A program made the position numbers and the translations under genes. Source: Deltaproteobacteria bacterium (GTDB lineage Bacteria; Myxococcota; Kuafuiibacteriia; Kuafuiibacteriales; Kuafuiibacteriaceae). Taken from it: a stretch of DNA of 64,000 nucleotides. Position 1 is the stretch's first letter. Each line of letters starts with the position of its first letter. This document shows positions 25,423 through 34,111 of the stretch, piece after piece. A model generated the notes under the pieces. It did no database searches. It was given only the letters and a program-made list of their open reading frames with translations, and was not told the DNA's origin. The stretch is taken from positions 6,748,001-6,812,000 of the forward strand of contig JADJBV010000001.1 of assembly GCA_016703535.1 (NCBI GenBank). Reading direction: 5' to 3'.

Positions 25423-28182
25423 ATGGGTCCCAAGAAGTCGTTGCTCCTCGTAGATTCGGACGTCCGCAGCATGCGGGTGTTGGAGGTCAGCCTGAAGAAG
25501 GCCGGCTTCAGCGTCCGCACCGCGGCGACCGCCCAAGAGGCGCTCAACCTGGCCCAAGAAGAGCCCCCGGACCTGCTGGTCACCGAGTCGAACCTCCCAG
25601 ATTTCGATGGCTTCGACCTCTCCTTGCGCCTGCACGCCGACCCCAAGACCGCCCAGGTGGCGGTGGTGTTCCTGTCCGAGGCGTCCAGCCCTGAGGCCCG
25701 GATCCGGGCCATCAACGCCGGCGCCGACGACTTCTTGCCCAAGCCCGTCCTGGTCAAAGAGGTCGTGGCCCGCCTCCGAGGGATCCTGGAGAAGCGCCAG
25801 ACCGAGTCGATCGCCCGGCGGGAACGGCCCGGCAACCTCTCGGGGACCTTGGCCAACATGGGCGTGGTCGACCTGCTCCAGGTCATGGAGGCCGGCAAAA
25901 AATCCGGCATCGTGCACCTCTCCTCGGACCCGGTAAAAAGCGGCGGTTTTGTGGCCGAAGGCCAGGCCCGGGGCACGATGTTTTTCCGGGACGGCCGGGT
26001 CATCGACGCCAAACTCGGGCCCCTGACCGGCCTCGACGCGGTCTACCGCATGTTGTTGTGGGAGGACGGGGTCTTCGAGATCGAGTTCAAGCCGGTCTCC
26101 CGAGAAGATCTGGTCCGCACCACCACCCAGACCGTGCTGCTGGAGGGCATGCGCCGGGTCGACGAGTGGTCCCGCTTCGCCGAGGCCCTCCCGCCCTTGG
26201 CCTCCCGCTTGGCGGTGGACTTCGCGGCCTTGGGCAAAAGTGTGGTCGAGGTCCCGGCCACCACCCGGCCGATCCTCCACCTCTTCGACGGCCGCCGCAC
26301 CCTCTTCGAGGTCGTCAACGACTCCCAGATCGAAGACGCGGTGGCGCTGGAGATCATCGCCAAGCTCCACGACGCGGGCGTGCTCTACCTCGCCAACCGG
26401 GGCACCACCCCGCCGGCCAGCAGCGATCAAGCGGTGGAGGCGTGGTTGTCGGCTTCTCCTCGAACCGCCAGCACCATCACCCGGGCCATGAGCCCCCGGG
26501 AGAACGACGTCGACACCGACGATCTGGATCTCCCGAGCGCCTTGGGTCGGGCGGTGATCCCGTCCCCCGCGAGCGCCAGCGAGATCTTGCAGGCCGCCGA
26601 TCCCCGACCCGAGCCCACGGCCCTCCCCGAACCCCTCAATGAACCCTCGTTGATCTTGTCCCGGCACACGGTGCCGGCCAACCGGGCCGTGCCCCTGACC
26701 CAAGCGCCGACGCCGGCCCCCATGGCCGAGCCCATCCCGTTGACCCAAGCGACCCACGCGCCGCGCCTGGCGATCCAGCGGATGTCATCGGTGGTCGCGT
26801 CCCCGGCTCGCCCGGCCAGCGTGGTCGAACCCGCGCCGGTCGCCCCCGCCGCGGCCCGGCCGGCCCCGGTCGAAGAGGAGGATGGCTGGGACGACGTCAA
26901 AACCACGCCCAGCTTTGCGCCGCCGACCAGCCGGAGCATCTCCACGCCGATCGTGGTGCGGGATGAGTTGGCCGGCATGAGCGACGTGTCCGGGCTCCAG
27001 TCCCTGCGCCGCCCCGAACCCCGGATCGAGGTCAAGCTGGAGCCGCGCAACGAGCTGAAGTCCGCGCCTTCGATCCCCCCGAGCCAGGTCGACGTGGCCG
27101 ACACCCGTCCGCCTGCGCCGACCGCGCCGGTCGCCAAAGCTCGGAACAGCTCTTACGTGATCGCGCCGGCCGGGGCGCCCAGCTGGCCGGCCACCCCTCC
27201 GGCGGCCCTCGAGCCTTCGCCGGTGTCGGAGCCCCCCCGGGAGAGTCCAGTTCCGTCCGCGATCCCCCACGAGGTCTCGAACGTCAGCAAGAACTTCTTC
27301 GATAACCCCGACGATGTGGGCTGGGAGCTGGAAGGTTCGGCCTGGAAACGTCGCCTCCCGGGCATCGCCTTGGTGGCGGCGGCGGTGATCTCGATCTTGG
27401 TGTTGGCGACGGGCCGCAAAGAGAAGACCGAACTCCCGATCGAACCCCCGGCCAAGACCCGGCCCGCCAAGGCCGCCTGGCCCAGCAGCCCGGAAGGTGC
27501 GGTGATCATTCAAGAAGGCGCTGCCCCCGAGGGCGCCCCCACCCCTTCGGGTGCCCCAAGCCCCACGGGCAGCCCATCTCCCGCGGGTACCCCTGCACCG
27601 GCGACCGCCACCCCCACGCCCTCGCCCGAGGTCGCAGCCCCCGCCGGACAACCCGGAGCCCCGATCGAGGCTCCCAAGCCGATCGAGCCCATCAAGGCGG
27701 CGCCCGTCGCCGAGGCGCCGAAACCCGTTGAGCCGGCCAAGGCCCCGGTGGCGCCCCCGCCGGTCGCGGCGGCCCCGGCGCCGGCCAAGGCGATCGAGAC
27801 CCCGGCCCCGCCCGCGGGGGATGCCAACAAGGCCGCTGCCTTGGTGACCCAAGGCGACGACGCCCTGCGGGCCGAGAAGTTCCTGGAGGCCAGGAAACGC
27901 TACGCCGACGCCATCCAAGCCGACGCCAACAGCGCCGCGGCCCACTCGGGCATCGCGATGGCGTACGTGGAGCTCGGCAAAGACGGCGCCGCCAAGTCCG
28001 AAGCCCGGACCGCCATCAAGCTGGATCCCGGTCAGGCCCGAGCCCACCTGGCCCTGGCGATCGTCGCCTACAACGCCGGTGACACGGCCGGCGCCAAGAA
28101 GGCCTACACCGCCTTCCTCAAGCACGAGCCCACGGGCAAACGCGCCGACGAGGTCCGGTTGGTCCTCAAGTCCCTCCCGTGA
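25423..28182 (+). CDS. Receiver-DUF4388-TPR single-pass membrane protein
   Basis: 919 residues. Residues 1-125 form a CheY-like receiver with the DSD acidic pair and the LPKP lysine, but the phosphoacceptor position reads LVTESNLPDFDG, with Glu where Asp is expected. A DUF4388 (PATAN-like) domain runs about 140-240. A long Pro/Ala-rich stretch follows, then a single membrane segment near 645-665 (IALVAAAVISILVLATG), a second Pro/Ala-rich linker, and C-terminal TPRs (about 800-910). It looks like an envelope-spanning scaffold. It ends in GTGA overlap with tsaD. Confidence 0.83.
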   Translation: MGPKKSLLLVDSDVRSMRVLEVSLKKAGFSVRTAATAQEALNLAQEEPPDLLVTESNLPDFDGFDLSLRLHADPKTAQVAVVFLSEASSPEARIRAINAGADDFLPKPVLVKEVVARLRGILEKRQTESIARRERPGNLSGTLANMGVVDLLQVMEAGKKSGIVHLSSDPVKSGGFVAEGQARGTMFFRDGRVIDAKLGPLTGLDAVYRMLLWEDGVFEIEFKPVSREDLVRTTTQTVLLEGMRRVDEWSRFAEALPPLASRLAVDFAALGKSVVEVPATTRPILHLFDGRRTLFEVVNDSQIEDAVALEIIAKLHDAGVLYLANRGTTPPASSDQAVEAWLSASPRTASTITRAMSPRENDVDTDDLDLPSALGRAVIPSPASASEILQAADPRPEPTALPEPLNEPSLILSRHTVPANRAVPLTQAPTPAPMAEPIPLTQATHAPRLAIQRMSSVVASPARPASVVEPAPVAPAAARPAPVEEEDGWDDVKTTPSFAPPTSRSISTPIVVRDELAGMSDVSGLQSLRRPEPRIEVKLEPRNELKSAPSIPPSQVDVADTRPPAPTAPVAKARNSSYVIAPAGAPSWPATPPAALEPSPVSEPPRESPVPSAIPHEVSNVSKNFFDNPDDVGWELEGSAWKRRLPGIALVAAAVISILVLATGRKEKTELPIEPPAKTRPAKAAWPSSPEGAVIIQEGAAPEGAPTPSGAPSPTGSPSPAGTPAPATATPTPSPEVAAPAGQPGAPIEAPKPIEPIKAAPVAEAPKPVEPAKAPVAPPPVAAAPAPAKAIETPAPPAGDANKAAALVTQGDDALRAEKFLEARKRYADAIQADANSAAAHSGIAMAYVELGKDGAAKSEARTAIKLDPGQARAHLALAIVAYNAGDTAGAKKAYTAFLKHEPTGKRADEVRLVLKSLP

Positions 28183-29225
28183 GCGTAGGTCCTCGGGTCC
28201 TCGCCATCGAGTCGTCTTGCGACGAACTCGCGGTCGCCATCCTGGATCGGGATGGACGCACCATCTTGGCCAACATCGTCCACTCCCAGGTCGAGCTCCA
28301 CGCCCGGTACGGCGGCATCGTCCCCGAGCTGGCCTCCCGAGATCACGTGCGCCGCTTGGAGCCGGTGTTCGAGCGCGCCTTGACCACCGCTGGGGTCGGC
28401 CTGGCCTCCATCGACGGCATCGCGGTGACCGCCGGGCCCGGGCTGATCGGCTCCTTGTTGTGTGGGGTCGAGTTCGCCAAGGGCCTGGCCCTCGGCGCCG
28501 GCAAGCCCCTCCTGGGCGTACACCACCTGGAGGGCCATGTGGCCGCCGCGTTCCTCGAGCCGTCGGCCCCGACTCCACCCTTCGTGGCCTTGTTGGTGTC
28601 CGGCGGACACACCAGCCTGATCCGGGTCGAAGATCTGGGGGCGCGCTACGAGATCTTGGGTGCGACCCGGGACGACGCCGCCGGAGAGGCCTTCGACAAA
28701 ACCGCCAAGTTGCTGGGCCTCGGTTATCCGGGGGGCGTCGCCATCGATCGGCTCTCGCAAGGCCGGGACGCGACCCGCTTTCACTTCCCCAAGATGATGC
28801 CCGGCAAGGACAACCTGGACTTCTCGTTTTCGGGTTTGAAGACCGCCGCCGCCAAGTTGATCCGGGAACGGGAGCGGCCCCTCGAAGGCGACGAGCTGGG
28901 CGACTTTTGTGCCTCGTTTCAAAGTGCGGTGGTCGAGAACCTGGTGCAGAAGGCCTTCCGCGCCGCGCGCCTGCAGCGGATCCCGCGCTTGGTCTTGGCC
29001 GGTGGCGTGGCCGCCAACAGCGCACTTCGGGCCCGAGCCGAAGAGAAGGGCCGTCGCGAACAGCTGGCGGTCTATTTGCCCTCGCGGATCTTTTGCACCG
29101 ACAACGCCGCGATGATCGCCCGGGCTGGCTGGGCGCGCCTCGGCCGCGGCGAGTCGAGCCCCCTGTCTCTGGCGGCCCGGGCCTACTGGCCCTTGAGTGA
29201 ACTTGGCCCTGGGGCCCCCTCGTGA
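28179..29225 (+). CDS. tsaD: tRNA N6-adenosine threonylcarbamoyltransferase
   Basis: 348 residues. It transfers the threonylcarbamoyl group from TC-AMP to A37 of ANN-decoding tRNAs, working with TsaB/TsaE. Characteristic motifs: IESSCDELAVAI at the start, the metal-binding HHLEGHVAAAF (HxxxH), LLVSGGHTSL, GEAFDKTAKLLGLGYPGG and LAGGVAANSALR. Length is normal. The GTG start overlaps the previous stop (GTGA), and it overlaps rsmA in the same way, so the three genes are coupled. Confidence 0.97.
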   Translation: MSVGPRVLAIESSCDELAVAILDRDGRTILANIVHSQVELHARYGGIVPELASRDHVRRLEPVFERALTTAGVGLASIDGIAVTAGPGLIGSLLCGVEFAKGLALGAGKPLLGVHHLEGHVAAAFLEPSAPTPPFVALLVSGGHTSLIRVEDLGARYEILGATRDDAAGEAFDKTAKLLGLGYPGGVAIDRLSQGRDATRFHFPKMMPGKDNLDFSFSGLKTAAAKLIRERERPLEGDELGDFCASFQSAVVENLVQKAFRAARLQRIPRLVLAGGVAANSALRARAEEKGRREQLAVYLPSRIFCTDNAAMIARAGWARLGRGESSPLSLAARAYWPLSELGPGAPS

Positions 29226-30082
29226 GTGGGGTCGCGGATCTCAAGGCTCGCCTGGACCGCCACGGCCTTTATGCCAAAAAAGTCCTGGGCCAGAACTTCT
29301 TGATCGACGACGAGGCGCTGGCCGCCATCGCCCAAGCCGCCCTTCGGGGCCAACCTCCAGCCTTGATCGAAATTGGCCCGGGCCCAGGCACCTTGACCGC
29401 CCACTTGGCCGAGGCCGGGTTGCCGTTGATCGCCATCGAAAAGGACCAGGGCATGTTGCCCCTCCTCCGGGAGCGCTTCGCCGACGCACCCCACGTGGAG
29501 CTGCGTTACGGCGACGCGCTGGAGACCAACTTCACCACGCTGCACCCGATGCCTCGCCCCGCGGTGGTCGGCAACATCCCGTACAACATCAGCTCACCGA
29601 TCCTGTTGACGCTGCTCCGGCAACGCCACGGCTTGGGCCGGGTGACCTTGATGGTGCAAAAAGAAGTCGCCGATCGTTTGTTGGCCGAACCTTCGACCAA
29701 GGCCTATGGCTCGTTGTCGGTCTTGTTTCAGGCGGTGGCCGAACTCTCCCGGGTCCGCCAGGTCCCCGCTGGCGCGTTTTTGCCGGCGCCCAAGGTCGAC
29801 TCCACGGTGATCCAGCTGCGGTGGCGGCCCGATCCGCTGGTCGCCGACGATCAGCTACCCCACTTCGAGCGCACGGTCCGGGCGGCCTTTTCGCTCCGCC
29901 GCAAGATGTTGCGAAACGCGCTGCGCACCGTTTTTTCGCAAGAGGCCATCGAGGCCGCCGCGGCGAACACAGGCTTGGCCATGACCCGCCGGGCCGAGAC
30001 CCTCACGGGGTCGGAGCTCGCTCTGCTGGCGGGCGCCCTTCCCGCGGTGGGGCCGGACCCGTCGCCTTCGGATCCGCTTTGA
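29222..30082 (+). CDS. rsmA: 16S rRNA (A1518/A1519-N6) dimethyltransferase
   Basis: 286 residues; the KsgA enzyme that dimethylates two adenines in helix 45 during 30S maturation. Motifs: KKVLGQNFLIDD, the SAM motif IEIGPGPGTLT, catalytic NIPYNIS, and the C-terminal FSLRRKMLRNAL. The GTG start overlaps tsaD. Its last 80 bases overlap the 3' end of the convergent TPR gene, an unusually long antisense overlap. Confidence 0.96.
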   Translation: MSGVADLKARLDRHGLYAKKVLGQNFLIDDEALAAIAQAALRGQPPALIEIGPGPGTLTAHLAEAGLPLIAIEKDQGMLPLLRERFADAPHVELRYGDALETNFTTLHPMPRPAVVGNIPYNISSPILLTLLRQRHGLGRVTLMVQKEVADRLLAEPSTKAYGSLSVLFQAVAELSRVRQVPAGAFLPAPKVDSTVIQLRWRPDPLVADDQLPHFERTVRAAFSLRRKMLRNALRTVFSQEAIEAAAANTGLAMTRRAETLTGSELALLAGALPAVGPDPSPSDPL

Positions 30083-31028
30083 CTGGCGTCGGTGGAGGTT
30101 TGTCGAGCAGGCCCTCCAGCTTGGTGACGGCTTGGCCTTGCTCCGGCGTCCCTTCCAACCCCTTGGCCACCGCCAACGTCGCCTTGGCCGCCGGGACCTC
30201 GCCCAGCTGCCACAAGGTCCGGGCGTACTCCAAGTGGTGCTCCAACACCTTGGGCCCCAGCCGGGCCGCGTCCCCGTAGTGTTGTTTGGCCGCCGCCAAG
30301 TCCCCCTTTCGCCGATACAGGTTGCCCAAGTTGAAGTGCGGATCCGGGTGCTTCGGGTCCAGCTCGGCGGCCCGTAGGTAGGCCGGTTCGGCCTCCACGT
30401 CGTTCTTCAGCTTCACCAACACCCACCCCAAGTTCAGGTGGCCGTAGAAGCTCTGGGGATCTTTCTGCACGGCCTTTCGATATTCGACGACCGCGGCGGG
30501 GTACTGGGCGAGCTGCTTGTAGCAGTAGCCCAAGTGCACATGCAGATCGGGATCGTCGGCGTTGGCCCGCACCGCCTCCTTGTAGGCCTGCACCGCGGCT
30601 TCGTACTTTTGCTGCAGCCGCCGGACGTGACCCAGCTCGACCTTGGGCGCCGGATCGGTGGGCATCAACACGATCGCCCGATCGAAGGCCGCCGCCGCCG
30701 CGTCCCAGGCCTTGTTGCGAACCTCGTAGAGCCCCAAGCAGTAGTGGACCTTCGAGGCTTCGGGATCGAGCTCGAGGGCCCGCTGGCAGTGGGCGAGGCC
30801 CGCCTTCGCTTTGCCTTTGCGGATCTCCAGCAGGCCGAGGTTCACCAGGCTCCGACCGTGTTCGGGCTCGAGCACCAACGCTTGTTCATAGGCTCGCTGG
30901 GCGGCGGCGACGTCCCCTTTGGCCTCGGCGGCCAGGGCTTCGTCGAACCTGGCGCTGGCGGTGGGGGCCGGCGTGCCGCCCAGCTGGAGGAGGACCCACG
31001 ACAGGCCGAGGCAGACCGGTGCACCCAT
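30003..31028 (-). CDS. TPR-repeat protein with signal peptide
   Basis: 341 residues. A hydrophobic N-terminus (VCLGLSWVLLQLGGTPA) is likely a signal peptide. About eight tetratricopeptide repeats follow (for example YEQALVLEPEHGRSLVNLGL, YRKAVQKDPQSFYGHLNLGW, YLRAAELDPKHPDPHFNLGN) through residue ~295, then a Pro/Ala-rich tail. Probably a periplasmic protein-interaction scaffold. The tail is encoded antisense to the end of rsmA. Confidence 0.85.
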   Translation of the reverse strand: MGAPVCLGLSWVLLQLGGTPAPTASARFDEALAAEAKGDVAAAQRAYEQALVLEPEHGRSLVNLGLLEIRKGKAKAGLAHCQRALELDPEASKVHYCLGLYEVRNKAWDAAAAAFDRAIVLMPTDPAPKVELGHVRRLQQKYEAAVQAYKEAVRANADDPDLHVHLGYCYKQLAQYPAAVVEYRKAVQKDPQSFYGHLNLGWVLVKLKNDVEAEPAYLRAAELDPKHPDPHFNLGNLYRRKGDLAAAKQHYGDAARLGPKVLEHHLEYARTLWQLGEVPAAKATLAVAKGLEGTPEQGQAVTKLEGLLDKPPPTPVKADPKATGPAPPREGRPPAERAPTP

Positions 31029-31090
31029 GGAACTCCATGGTGCAGAAACCAGAGCGGGGGGTCAAAAAGGAGTCGGCTGGCCCAAAAGAC

Positions 31091-31309
31091 TCAGCGGGCC
31101 CGGTAGACGATTCGTCCCTTGGTCAGGTCGTACGGCGAGAGGGCCACCGTGACCTTGTCTCCGAGCACGATGCGGATGAAGAACTTACGCATCTTCCCCG
31201 AGACGTACGCGAGGATGTTCTGGCCCGGCGCGATCTCCACCCGGAACATGCCGTTCGGGAGGACCTCCTTGATCACGCCTTCACACTCAATCTGATCGTC
31301 CTTCGGCAT
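31091..31309 (-). CDS. infA: Translation initiation factor IF-1
   Basis: 72 residues, an S1/OB-fold protein binding the 30S A site. MPKDDQIECEGVIKEVLPNG and the IRIVLGDKVTVALSPYDLTKGRI ending are diagnostic. I chose the ATG at 31309; the frame extends 16 codons upstream but the family starts here. No clear Shine-Dalgarno sequence is seen. A good sigma70-type promoter lies just upstream. Confidence 0.95.
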   Translation of the reverse strand: MPKDDQIECEGVIKEVLPNGMFRVEIAPGQNILAYVSGKMRKFFIRIVLGDKVTVALSPYDLTKGRIVYRAR

Positions 31310-31328
31310 ATGGGGTTTGGTGGGGCGC

Positions 31329-31357
31329 ACACTGAAGAGATCAACTCGCCGTGTCAA
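31329..31357 (-). promoter_or_regulatory. infA promoter
   Basis: On the minus strand TTGACA (31357-31352) and CAGTGT (31334-31329) are spaced by 17 bases, 20 bases before the infA ATG. The remaining spacer to 31538 is AT-rich for this genome, with CACAC-CCACC-GTGTG (about 31451-31465) as a possible hairpin. It probably also holds the promoter of the plus-strand gene at 31539. Confidence 0.5.
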
Positions 31358-31538
31358 CCAAGAGGTTCGGGACGAGCTGCGTGAAATATCCTAGAAAGTA
31401 AACCCTTCAAAACGCGATTTGGAGCTTCTTTTTGCCGAGACGTCCTACACACACCCACCGTGTGGTTTAATGTAAGTATCCGGAAAGACGATCTTTTTTC
31501 AGCAACTTCCACCCTCCACCCCCGATAACCACCACTGA

Positions 31539-32171
31539 ATGAGCGCTTCGGGAGCAAAACTACCAGCGTTTAATCAGCCGCTTCGGCCGAATGCCGAAGG
31601 TTCGGTGGTCACGCCTGCCCTCGATAAGTCGGGCCAATTCGCGTACCTACCGGAAAACTACCAGCAACCCGAGGGCGACGGGGGCAATGGCCGTGGCAAG
31701 GGTGGCAAGGGCGGCAAGGACGCTGCCGCTTTGGTCGCCGGGCTCCGCAACACCACGGACAGCGGGCTGCACCGGGCCGCGAACAACATTCGCAAGGCCA
31801 ACAACCCTGCCCCTTCCGGCGAAGCCTTCCGCCTGTACAAGGGCCTGCCCGTCTCCTACGCCCGAACCACCACCTTTGAGGCCAACCGCCGTCTCGCCTA
31901 CGACTCGGCCGGTCTCGGTGGCGGCTACAACACCAGCGCCGCCGGCACCAAGCCGCTGTCGATGAGCCCGGACGACGCGCCCTTCAACCCGGCCGTGCCG
32001 CGGGAGACGCCAAACCCTGTCGGCGGCCGCGTCTTGGCCCTCGGCACCTACCCCAAGAAGAACGGGGAGCGCGTCCGTAGCGGCGCCCCTCGCGCCCGGG
32101 CAGCCCTGGACGAACTCGCTGGAATCTCTGAGCCGCCGCAGCGCCTGAACTTCCAGTTCCGCCGGGCTTGA
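31539..32171 (+). CDS. Hypothetical protein, Gly/Lys- and Ala-rich
   Basis: 210 residues, no signal peptide or membrane segment. A disordered-looking N-terminal third contains a Gly-Lys-rich run (NGRGKGGKGGKD, about 48-59). The rest is polar with LVAGLRNTTDSGLHRAANNI and LYKGLPVSYARTT. No family recognised. It is first in a plus-strand set with the next two genes, all divergent from infA. Confidence 0.6.
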   Translation: MSASGAKLPAFNQPLRPNAEGSVVTPALDKSGQFAYLPENYQQPEGDGGNGRGKGGKGGKDAAALVAGLRNTTDSGLHRAANNIRKANNPAPSGEAFRLYKGLPVSYARTTTFEANRRLAYDSAGLGGGYNTSAAGTKPLSMSPDDAPFNPAVPRETPNPVGGRVLALGTYPKKNGERVRSGAPRARAALDELAGISEPPQRLNFQFRRA

Positions 32172-32205
32172 CCGTATCGAGGCTCGCTAGGATCCTGATC
32201 CTGAC

Positions 32206-32658
32206 ATGCCCGGGCTCGCCTCAGCGAATCCAGTCATCGCGGCTGCGCTCAAAGAGATCGAGGCGCAGCTCCAACCCACCTCGGACGGCGGTCGCGTTTT
32301 TACAGACGATGGTCGGCGGGTCCTCGAGCGGATCACCGGCCGTTTCCTCACCGCACCCGAGTTGGCGGGCTTCGTTCAAGGGCTGTTAGACCTCGCCGAC
32401 AAGCTGGCCGCCGATCCTCGCTCCGAGAGCGCCGGCCAAGTCATCTTCACGCTCCTCGATCGACAAGACGTCGTCGACGCCATTGAAGCCTTGGTCGCCG
32501 CCGCCGAACACTACCGAAAGCACAACACGACCATCACACCCGAGATGGACAAGCAGATGCGGGACGGCATGACCGAGTCCCGGATGCAGGGCTCCCGCAC
32601 GCTCCTCGGCGCCCGGGCCGGCCAGCTGGGCTTGGCGGGCACGAAGTTGCGGGGCTGA
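32206..32658 (+). CDS. Hypothetical helical protein
   Basis: 150 residues, mostly alpha-helical by composition (FVQGLLDLADKLAADPRSES, VVDAIEALVAAAEHYRKHN). No signal, membrane segment or known motif. The stop codon forms CTGA with a possible CTG start of the FHA gene. Family not recognised. Confidence 0.6.
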   Translation: MPGLASANPVIAAALKEIEAQLQPTSDGGRVFTDDGRRVLERITGRFLTAPELAGFVQGLLDLADKLAADPRSESAGQVIFTLLDRQDVVDAIEALVAAAEHYRKHNTTITPEMDKQMRDGMTESRMQGSRTLLGARAGQLGLAGTKLRG

Positions 32659-32789
32659 GCCTGGGCGCCTCGTCTTCGCCGAATGAACATCCCCCGGGGC
32701 CACCGTGTTGTGGGGCCTGCCTCACCGCCGCGGAGGTCGAGCGCTCCGGCGTCGCGCTCGTCCTTGAGCGCGGGCCGAGGCTTCAGGTC

Positions 32790-33131
32790 GTGCAGCAAAG
32801 GACCATCGAGGTCGAGGTCAGCGATGGTCTCGAGACCAAGCGGTATTCCTTCGCGGCAGGCCAGCCGATCCTGATCGGCCGGGGCCGCCAGTGCCACGTG
32901 CCGCTCGACTCGAACAAGGTCGCGCGGGTGCAGTGCACCGTAAACGCCGAAGCCGGTGGGCTGGGGATCGTGGACCAGGGCTCGGGCTGCGGGACCTTCC
33001 TCAACGGCCGAAGGATCAATCGAGCGTACCTCCACGAGGCAGATCAGGTCCTGATCGCCGACCTCCAGCTGCGCTTTCGAGTCGCTTCGGCGGTTCCATG
33101 CTCCGGGACCGTCGATTCGCCGGTGGCTTGA
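32790..33131 (+). CDS. FHA domain protein (N-terminus probably extends upstream)
   Basis: From the GTG at 32790, 113 residues form one FHA domain: ILIGRGRQCHVPLDSNKVARVQC, then GSGCGTFLNGRRI. It would bind phosphothreonine peptides. The frame stays open upstream to about 32655 with strongly G/C-biased third positions and sensible sequence (CCGACLTAAEVERSGVALVL), so coding very likely begins before 32790. No ATG, GTG or TTG is available there. A CTG at 32655, overlapping the previous stop as CTGA, is the best candidate start and would give about 158 residues. Confidence 0.8.
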   Translation: MQQRTIEVEVSDGLETKRYSFAAGQPILIGRGRQCHVPLDSNKVARVQCTVNAEAGGLGIVDQGSGCGTFLNGRRINRAYLHEADQVLIADLQLRFRVASAVPCSGTVDSPVA

Positions 33132-33230
33132 CGAACCGGCTGGGGCCAACCTCACCTGAAGTTCAAGGTCGCGAGCGGGCCCGGGTGGCCGCACCGCCCC
33201 CGAAACGGGGAGCCGCGACCCTCGGCCCCA

Positions 33231-33695
33231 TCAATGAAGCGTCCGCCCGAGCATGCCGCTGAGAGGGGTGGCCTCGGCCTCCGATTGATTCTTGGCCTCC
33301 AGAAACCGGATCCCCACGCCGCGCATGGTCTTGGTGCCCTGGTGATGGCTGTATTGCCAGGCCATGTGGTGACGGACCTCGCCGTGGAGGATGACGGCGT
33401 CCGGGCCTCCGGCCACGCCGCTGGGGCCCGCGAGGGTGACCTCCACCATCGATCCGATCGGGGGAGCATCGCCGACCTCCAGCAACATCCCCCCCTCCGA
33501 GATGTTCCGGGCCAAACCCCGCTGGAAACCGTTGTCGCCCCGGACTTGAACCGGCAGGGCGATGTCCAGGCTCAGCGGCACCCGGGTGTCCTTGCGCCGT
33601 TCGCGCCCGGTCCTCCTTTCCGGGGCCTCTGCTTTGGGGGGGTGGGTCAGGGGCTGGCGGCGATCTCTCGACCACCAGGGGGCGCCATCACTCAT
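33231..33695 (-). CDS. PilZ domain protein
   Basis: About 154 residues from the ATG at 33695 (a TTG at 33731 is possible). The PilZ fold has the RRKDTRVPL arginine motif and NISEGGMLLEV, matching the c-di-GMP-binding RxxxR...(D/N)xSxxG pattern. A C-terminal GVGIRFLEA strand is also typical. Cytoplasmic c-di-GMP effector (family inference); the target is not evident from neighbours. Confidence 0.82.
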   Translation of the reverse strand: MSDGAPWWSRDRRQPLTHPPKAEAPERRTGRERRKDTRVPLSLDIALPVQVRGDNGFQRGLARNISEGGMLLEVGDAPPIGSMVEVTLAGPSGVAGGPDAVILHGEVRHHMAWQYSHHQGTKTMRGVGIRFLEAKNQSEAEATPLSGMLGRTLH

Positions 33696-33771
33696 GAAGC
33701 GGATGGTGACGTTGTCGTACGGTGTGGTCAAAAAACCGGCTTGTGACCACCTGGATCACACTGGGCGAGGA

Positions 33772-34008
33772 TCACGAGCGGTCGAAGAATAGGGCCCGAA
33801 TGATCCCGACCATTCGGATCACCAACACCACCGAAACTGCACCGGTGCTGGCGTACATCGCGGGCAAGGCTGAGGTTTTCATCAGCTCCGGCGGCAGCTT
33901 GTGGGCGGCGTAGAAGTAGCCCAAGCCCGCGCCCAACATCGCCATCGCGAAGGTGCTCAACATCCGGCGCCAAAGCGGGCCGGTCGGGGAGCCGGTCGGG
34001 GGAGCCAT
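33772..34008 (-). CDS. Small membrane protein, two transmembrane segments
   Basis: 78 residues from the ATG at 34008. Hydrophobic segments lie at about 17-35 (LSTFAMAMLGAGLGYFYAA) and 49-68 (YASTGAVSVVLVIRMVGII). Upstream codons in the same frame are not coding-like. No family recognised. Confidence 0.55.
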   Translation of the reverse strand: MAPPTGSPTGPLWRRMLSTFAMAMLGAGLGYFYAAHKLPPELMKTSALPAMYASTGAVSVVLVIRMVGIIRALFFDRS

Positions 34009-34111
34009 GGTCCTCGGGTATCGTGGCCAACCCCGCAAGGGCAACGGCCGCCCGACCGAGGCCTGAAGGTGCGCACCCAAACCTACCTCGGCTCCGATAA
34101 GCTGGGGCCCG

